A stretch of 27,072 nucleotides of DNA from Fimbriiglobus sp. (GTDB lineage: Bacteria; Planctomycetota; Planctomycetia; Gemmatales; Gemmataceae): contig JANXTD010000265.1 of NCBI GenBank assembly GCA_025352585.1, positions 1 to 27,072 on the forward strand. The letters run 5' to 3'. Numbering within the stretch: position 1 is the stretch's first letter; each line of letters opens with the position of its first letter. Below, one piece after another: positions 23,434 to 27,072 of this stretch. The position numbers were made by a program, and so were the translations under genes. A model generated the notes under the pieces. It ran no database searches and was not told the origin of the DNA. It worked only from the letters and a program-made list of their open reading frames with translations.

Positions 23434-24123
23434 ATGCCCGACGCCGCCCCGAACCCCGACGCCGACGCCCTCGCGCAGGGCCAGGCGCTCGCCGCGGCGC
23501 TGGGGGCGACGGCGTGGGAAGTCGATGGCGAGCCGGGCTTCGAGGCCGAGCCGGAGCCGCCCCCGCCGCCACCGCCCGTCACGCCGAAGCCGGTGGCCAA
23601 GCCGACGCCGGTCGAGCCGGCGGTGACGCTGGAGCCGGGGCAGATCCTCGAGGCGATGCTGTTCGTCGGCGGGCCGCCGCTCGACCCGGCCGCCGTCGGC
23701 CAAGTCATCCGCGGCTACACGCCGGAGCGGGTCCGCGACGCCATCGACGCCCTGAACCGCCGCTACAAGGCTCAAAATCGCCCCTACGCCGTGGTGCCAC
23801 GCGGCGACGGCTACGTCCTGGCGGTCGGCCCGCAGTTCGGCGGCGTCCGCGAGCGCCTATTCGGCGGCCCGCGCGAGGCCCGCCTGACGCAACCTGCGCT
23901 CGACGTGCTGAGCCTCGTGGCGTACCGGCAGCCGGTGGCGCGCGCCGACCTCGACGCCCTGCGTGGCGCGGACTCGGCGGCGGCGGTGCGTCAGCTCGTG
24001 CGGCTGGGGCTGATCGCCGCCGCCCGCCGCGGCGAGGCCGACGCCGGCTACGCCACGACGCCGCGCTTCCTCGAGCTGTTCCAACTCGCGAGCCTGGACG
24101 ACCTGCCGCGGCTGGCGGACTAA
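23434..24123 (+). CDS. scpB: Segregation and condensation protein B (ScpB)
   Basis: A 229-residue kleisin-associated subunit of the SMC-ScpA-ScpB condensin, acting in chromosome compaction and segregation. The first 65 residues are acidic and proline-rich and not part of the usual family (EAEPEPPPPPPPVTPKPVAKP). The twin winged-helix core runs from about residue 68 (EPGQILEAMLFVGGPPLDP) through RVRDAIDALNRRYKAQNRPYAVVPRGDGYVLAV, to LTQPALDVLSLVAYRQPVARADLDALRGADSAAAVRQLVRLGLI, the strongest signature. The ATG at 23434 is preferred over in-frame upstream codons that give an arginine-rich non-conserved stretch; another ATG at 23426 is out of frame. scpA is not adjacent. The gene is divergent from nuoN with a 63-bp gap. 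Confidence 0.9.
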   Translation: MPDAAPNPDADALAQGQALAAALGATAWEVDGEPGFEAEPEPPPPPPPVTPKPVAKPTPVEPAVTLEPGQILEAMLFVGGPPLDPAAVGQVIRGYTPERVRDAIDALNRRYKAQNRPYAVVPRGDGYVLAVGPQFGGVRERLFGGPREARLTQPALDVLSLVAYRQPVARADLDALRGADSAAAVRQLVRLGLIAAARRGEADAGYATTPRFLELFQLASLDDLPRLAD

Positions 24124-24139
24124 ACCCCAAGAGTTTTGC

Positions 24140-24163
24140 CGCGGAGACGCCGAGTCGCGGAGA
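24140..24163 (+). repeat. Three degenerate 8-bp tandem repeats
   Basis: CGCGGAGA (24140-24147), CGCCGAGT (24148-24155) and CGCGGAGA (24156-24163) follow each other directly. They sit just after the scpB stop and run into the hairpin at 24162. The octamer array is probably a dispersed intergenic element, but that cannot be shown from one copy. Confidence 0.6.
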
Positions 24164-24187
24164 AAACCGAAACCTGAGTCGGTTTTC
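24162..24187. terminator. Bidirectional terminator-like hairpin between scpB and WD40 gene
   Basis: GAAAACCGA (24162-24170), loop AACCTGAG, and TCGGTTTTC (24179-24187) form a perfect 9-bp stem. The A-run and T-run at the stem ends resemble a bidirectional Rho-independent terminator, and the two flanking genes converge here (24123 and 24207). Confidence 0.65.
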
Positions 24188-24206
24188 GCCACGCGCTCGC
24201 TCAGCG

Positions 24207-25136
24207 TCAGTCCACGTCGAAGAGCAGCACCTTGCCGCGGCTGTTGCCGATGACGCAGCGCGTGCCGTCGGGCGTGAACGCGACGCACGTCACCGTCGGC
24301 ATCGCGAAGTCGTAAGTACGCAGCACTTGCAGCGTGTCGGCGTCGCGGAAGGTGACGGCGCGGCCGTCCTCGACCGTGGCGAGGATGTGGCCGTCGGGGT
24401 GCGCGGCGATCGGCGGACACCGGCCGACTTCAGCTTCCGGCAGGGCGAGCATGGCCGCGGGCAAGCCGCCGGCCGCGCAGTCGTAACACAACAGGTGCCG
24501 GCTGGCGACGACGTAGAGTTCACGGCCGCGGGGTGCGAAGCACCAGGTGCAGTCGTTGAACGAGTGGCCGGGGTGCCGGGCGAACGTCGTGACCACGCCG
24601 TCGGTGGCCGTGTCGCAGAGGTGGTGCCTCCCGGTGGCCTGGCCGGTGAAGTCCGTCTCGGCCAGGTAGTGCGTCCCGGCGGGTGTGAACCCGAACAGCC
24701 GCAAGAGCGGCGGCCCCGACGAGTCCGGTCCCGGTGGCGATAGCCGACCCCCCACGACCCGGTGAGTCCGCAACTTCTCCGATCTTGTGACCGCAGGCCG
24801 CGACAGTATTTTCAGAAGCTCGCCGGAGGGGTGGACACGAACGGTGTGCAAAAACCGATTGGGCTCGTACAAGAGGTCGATTGTCGCCCCGGTCTCGATG
24901 TCGTGACGGGACCACCGTTGTGGGTGCGTGGTGTGGATCAGGAGTTCCGTCGTGCTGAGGAAGTGGGCATCGATAGCGAAAACGTCGAGTGCGCCCCTAA
25001 CGACGGTGAGCGGTTTGGCCTTCGGGTTCTGGAGGTCCCAGACGTGGCAGTCCCACCCCCCGGCCACGAGGTAGCGGCCGTCGGACGAGACGAGCAGTTG
25101 ATCGACGCCCGTCCTCCGGCCCCGCAGAATCTGCAT
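24207..25136 (-). CDS. WD40-like beta-propeller protein (second of tandem pair)
   Basis: A 309-residue protein made of WD40-like blades, probably a scaffold. Recognisable blade ends are LLVSSDGRYLVAGGWDCHVWDLQ at 14-36, IAAHPDGHILATVEDGRAVTFRDADTLQVLRTYD, and the last blade VTCVAFTPDGTRCVIGNSRGKVLLFDVD, which ends the protein. The central part is diverged and locally less GC-rich than the neighbours (about 24750-25030). The ATG at 25136 has GGAG on the minus strand at 25144-25147 with 7 bases between; a long upstream in-frame extension is arginine-rich noise overlapping the previous gene. It starts 17 bases after the stop of its tandem paralogue. No other domain is attached. Confidence 0.85.
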   Translation of the reverse strand: MQILRGRRTGVDQLLVSSDGRYLVAGGWDCHVWDLQNPKAKPLTVVRGALDVFAIDAHFLSTTELLIHTTHPQRWSRHDIETGATIDLLYEPNRFLHTVRVHPSGELLKILSRPAVTRSEKLRTHRVVGGRLSPPGPDSSGPPLLRLFGFTPAGTHYLAETDFTGQATGRHHLCDTATDGVVTTFARHPGHSFNDCTWCFAPRGRELYVVASRHLLCYDCAAGGLPAAMLALPEAEVGRCPPIAAHPDGHILATVEDGRAVTFRDADTLQVLRTYDFAMPTVTCVAFTPDGTRCVIGNSRGKVLLFDVD

Positions 25137-25153
25137 CGCGTCACTCCGCGGGG

Positions 25154-26047
25154 TTACAGGTCGAGGTCCCAGACGACGACCTTGCCGCCGGTGCCGCCGC
25201 AGGCCGCGAGTAGGCCGTCGGGCGACACGGCGACGGCGTTCAGGCAGCCGGCGCTCCAGGCGTAGTCCTTCACGAGCCGGCCCGTCGCCACGTCGAGCAC
25301 TCGCACGGTGCGGTCGGCGGAGGCTTGCAGCAGGTGCCGGCCGTCGGGCGTCAGCGTCGCCCCGGCGATGGCCCGCGGGCACTGCGGGTAAGACATCGCG
25401 ACCTTGCCGGTGTCGAGGTCGATCGCGTAAATCTTGAACAGCGACCAGACCAGGAAGCGCGAGCCGTCGAGGGTGAACAGGCCCGGCTTGGGGTTCGTGA
25501 TGGGCAAGGGAATGTCTTTGACGAACTTGTCGGCCGTGAGGTCGTACAGGCTCAACGTCCTACTCGCGTAAGTCACCGCCCGCCGGCCGTCGGGGCTGAT
25601 AGCGGCAAGTCCGTGGTGTACGGCGACCCCGCCCGGAGTCCGTGGCAACTGACGGGTCAAAAACGGCGGGGCGGGCTGCCAGTCGGTGACGCGGTAAAAG
25701 CGGTCTTCGAGGCGGGAGGTCGAGTAGTTGCCCGCCATGAGTGTCTGGCCATCCGGCGACCAGAGCAAGAAGATCGTGTAGATTTGCTGGAGTGGCTCGC
25801 CGACCCAGTTGGCTTCCGCCAAGGAGTAGACGCCGAAGCCACGGCCGTAGCTGTGCCGGATGACGGTTCGGCCGTCGGGGGCGAACAGGTACGGGATGCG
25901 GCCAGTGTCGGCGTCGTCGATGCGCAGCGTGCGCGTGTCGAGGTCCCAGACGCACAGCCCCCGACCAGTACGAGCGGCGAGCTCGCCGCCGGGGAGGAAC
26001 TGCAACTGATGCACGCCGCCACGGCCGCGGGCGCTGAAGACGATCAT
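25154..26047 (-). CDS. WD40-like beta-propeller protein (first of tandem pair)
   Basis: A 297-residue propeller protein with about six to seven blades: VHQLQFLPGGELAARTGRGLCVWDLDT, FAPDGRTVIRHSYGRGFGVYSL, LWSPDGQTLMAGNYS, AAISPDGRRAVTYASRTLSLYDL, ATLTPDGRHLLQASADRTVRVLDVATGRLVKDY and VAVSPDGLLAACGGTGGKVVVWDLDL. The typical SPDG and VWDL signatures are clear. The start MIVFSARGRGGVHQL parallels MQILRGRRTGVDQL of the next gene, so the two arose by tandem duplication. It starts 43 bases after the panB stop and may be read from the panB transcript. The function and binding partner are unknown. Confidence 0.88.
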   Translation of the reverse strand: MIVFSARGRGGVHQLQFLPGGELAARTGRGLCVWDLDTRTLRIDDADTGRIPYLFAPDGRTVIRHSYGRGFGVYSLAEANWVGEPLQQIYTIFLLWSPDGQTLMAGNYSTSRLEDRFYRVTDWQPAPPFLTRQLPRTPGGVAVHHGLAAISPDGRRAVTYASRTLSLYDLTADKFVKDIPLPITNPKPGLFTLDGSRFLVWSLFKIYAIDLDTGKVAMSYPQCPRAIAGATLTPDGRHLLQASADRTVRVLDVATGRLVKDYAWSAGCLNAVAVSPDGLLAACGGTGGKVVVWDLDL

Positions 26048-26090
26048 CGGTGGCCCACCGGTGGCGAGTGGTTTTGGCGAGCCAAGAGCG

Positions 26091-26888
26091 TCACCGGAAC
26101 TCGTGCTCCGCCGCGGGGAACGCGCCGCGGCGGACTTCGTCGGCGTACTCGCGGATCGCGGTGCGCGTCGCGGTGCCGAGGTCGGCGTAGCGCTTCACGA
26201 ACTTGGGGCGGAAGCCGTCGAAGAGGCCGAGGAGGTCGTGGTACACCAGCACCTGGCCGTCGCACGACGGGCCGGCCCCGATGCCGATAGTCGGGATGCT
26301 TAACGCCGCGGTGATCGCCGCGGCGATGTCGCTGGGGACGCCCTCGACGACCAGCGCGAACGCCCCGGCGTCGGCGACGGCGCGGGCGTCTTTGACGAGT
26401 TGCTCGGCGTCGCGCTGGACCTTGAAGCCGCCCATGCGGTGGACCGACTGCGGGGTGAGGCCGACGTGGCCCATGACGGGGATGTCGGCCCGGACGCACG
26501 CCGCGATGGCGTCGGCGATCCGCTCGCCGCCCTCGAGCTTCACCGCCGCGGCCCCGACTTTGAGCATCGACCCGGCGCTGCGGACCGCCTGGCGTGGGCT
26601 GACCTGATACGACAGGAACGGCAAGTCGGCGACGACCAGCGCCCGCGTGACGCCCCGCACCACGCAGGCGGTGTGGTACTGCATCTGCGCGAGGGTCACC
26701 GGCAGCGGCGTGGCGTGGCCCTGAATGACCATGCCGAGGGAGTCGCCGACGAGGATCGCATCAACGCCGGCCTCGTCGGCGAGCTTGGCGGAGGTGTAGT
26801 CGTAGGCGGTGACGACGGCGAGCTTGTCGCCGCGCGACCGCGCCGCGGCGAACTCGGGGACGGTGACTCGCGGGGCGGGGGCCGGCAT
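26091..26888 (-). CDS. panB: 3-methyl-2-oxobutanoate hydroxymethyltransferase
   Basis: A 265-residue cytosolic enzyme transferring a hydroxymethyl group from methylene-tetrahydrofolate to 2-oxoisovalerate to make ketopantoate, the first committed step of pantothenate/CoA synthesis. Family motifs run end to end: VVTAYDYTSAKLADEAGVDAILVGDSLGMVIQGH, MQYHTACVVRGV, VVADLPFLSYQ, AAAVKLEGG, VMGHVGLTPQSVHRMGGFKVQ, FALVVEGVP and TIGIGAGPSCDGQVLVYHDLLGL. The aspartates of VGDS and VADLP and the glutamate of KLEGG are the metal ligands, and the glutamate of VEGVP is the expected catalytic residue. ATG 26888 is supported by GAGG (26896-26899) 7 bases upstream; an in-frame ATG ten codons earlier is less likely. 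No other pan gene lies in the window. Confidence 0.97.
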   Translation of the reverse strand: MPAPAPRVTVPEFAAARSRGDKLAVVTAYDYTSAKLADEAGVDAILVGDSLGMVIQGHATPLPVTLAQMQYHTACVVRGVTRALVVADLPFLSYQVSPRQAVRSAGSMLKVGAAAVKLEGGERIADAIAACVRADIPVMGHVGLTPQSVHRMGGFKVQRDAEQLVKDARAVADAGAFALVVEGVPSDIAAAITAALSIPTIGIGAGPSCDGQVLVYHDLLGLFDGFRPKFVKRYADLGTATRTAIREYADEVRRGAFPAAEHEFR

Positions 26889-26960
26889 TCGCACGCCTCG
26901 GGTGGGGGGTGCTGGCATTGTAAGGGGCGCGGCGGGCGGGTGTCGCCGGCGAGTCGTGTT

Positions 26961-26976
26961 CGGCTCTTGTTAGCCG
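26961..26976. repeat. Small hairpin upstream of panB
   Basis: CGGCT (26961-26965) and AGCCG (26972-26976) form a short stem around CTTGTT, extendable by one G-T and one A-T pair. With the larger repeat at 26992 it makes this 184-bp upstream gap rich in palindromes, resembling REP-type intergenic elements. Confidence 0.45.
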
Positions 26977-26991
26977 GACGCGCGAGCGACG

Positions 26992-27072
26992 GGAGCAAGT
27001 CCCGGTGGACGACGGCCGGGGGTGGTGACGGCTTTGCCTCCCCCGCCAGCGTTGTCCACCGGGACTTGCTCC
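26992..27072. repeat. 19-bp perfect inverted repeat at the window edge
   Basis: GGAGCAAGTCCCGGTGGAC (26992-27010) is the exact reverse complement of 27054-27072. The 43-base loop folds further: GGGGG (27018-27022) pairs with CCCCC (27040-27044) and GG with CC inside it. The repeat reaches the last base of the window, so its full length is unknown. It could be a terminator of a gene to the right, a REP-like element or a small mobile palindrome. Confidence 0.75.

Noticed and set aside
25137..25382. A longer N-terminus for the second WD40 protein
   Set aside because: The extra residues are arginine-rich, overlap the upstream WD40 gene and lie before a good Shine-Dalgarno and a conserved start.

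Overview
The window is very GC-rich (roughly 70-75% by eye) and looks like a planctomycete chromosome, most probably a Gemmata-type member. This is inferred from the RLExLxDRxVPA-type N-termini of the two large secreted proteins, their FG-GAP C-termini, a planctomycete-type lipoprotein family and Wzy/TPR and TPR/sulfotransferase fusions. No phage, transposase, CRISPR array or rRNA was seen. The genes look like native chromosomal genes.

Layout. Positions 1-45 are the 3' end of an initiator-like tRNA-Met, followed by a 14-bp perfect inverted repeat. A glycosyltransferase (188-1213, +) converges on a YaiI/DUF188 protein (1229-1705, -) and a flavin-dependent halogenase (1781-3277, -). The halogenase is divergent from a TPR-sulfotransferase fusion (3400-5604, +). 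Next is a 2280-residue secreted protein (5810-12652, +) with a glycine-rich modular region, six Ig-like repeats and a six-unit FG-GAP region. It converges on a minus-strand pair: a lipoprotein (14032-14823) and a Wza-like SLBB polysaccharide export lipoprotein (12672-13961). Across a 297-bp divergent region lies a second, 1004-residue secreted FG-GAP protein (15121-18135, +). A trypsin-like protease (18163-18870), a 75-residue exported peptide (18948-19175) and a Wzy/O-antigen-ligase-like membrane protein with a TPR tail (19204-21855) follow on the same strand.

The right part is housekeeping: nuoN (21940-23370, -), divergent scpB (23434-24123, +), then on the minus strand panB (26091-26888) followed by two tandem WD40-like proteins. 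The window ends exactly on a 19-bp perfect inverted repeat.

Working together (inference): 3.4-21.9 kb reads as a cell-surface island. The SLBB lipoprotein and Wzy-like protein would export and polymerise a polysaccharide, the glycosyltransferase and sulfotransferase would build or sulfate it or surface proteins, and two large FG-GAP proteins would be displayed on the envelope. The two surface proteins share both their N-terminal motif and their C-terminal closing motif, which is the most interesting pattern here.
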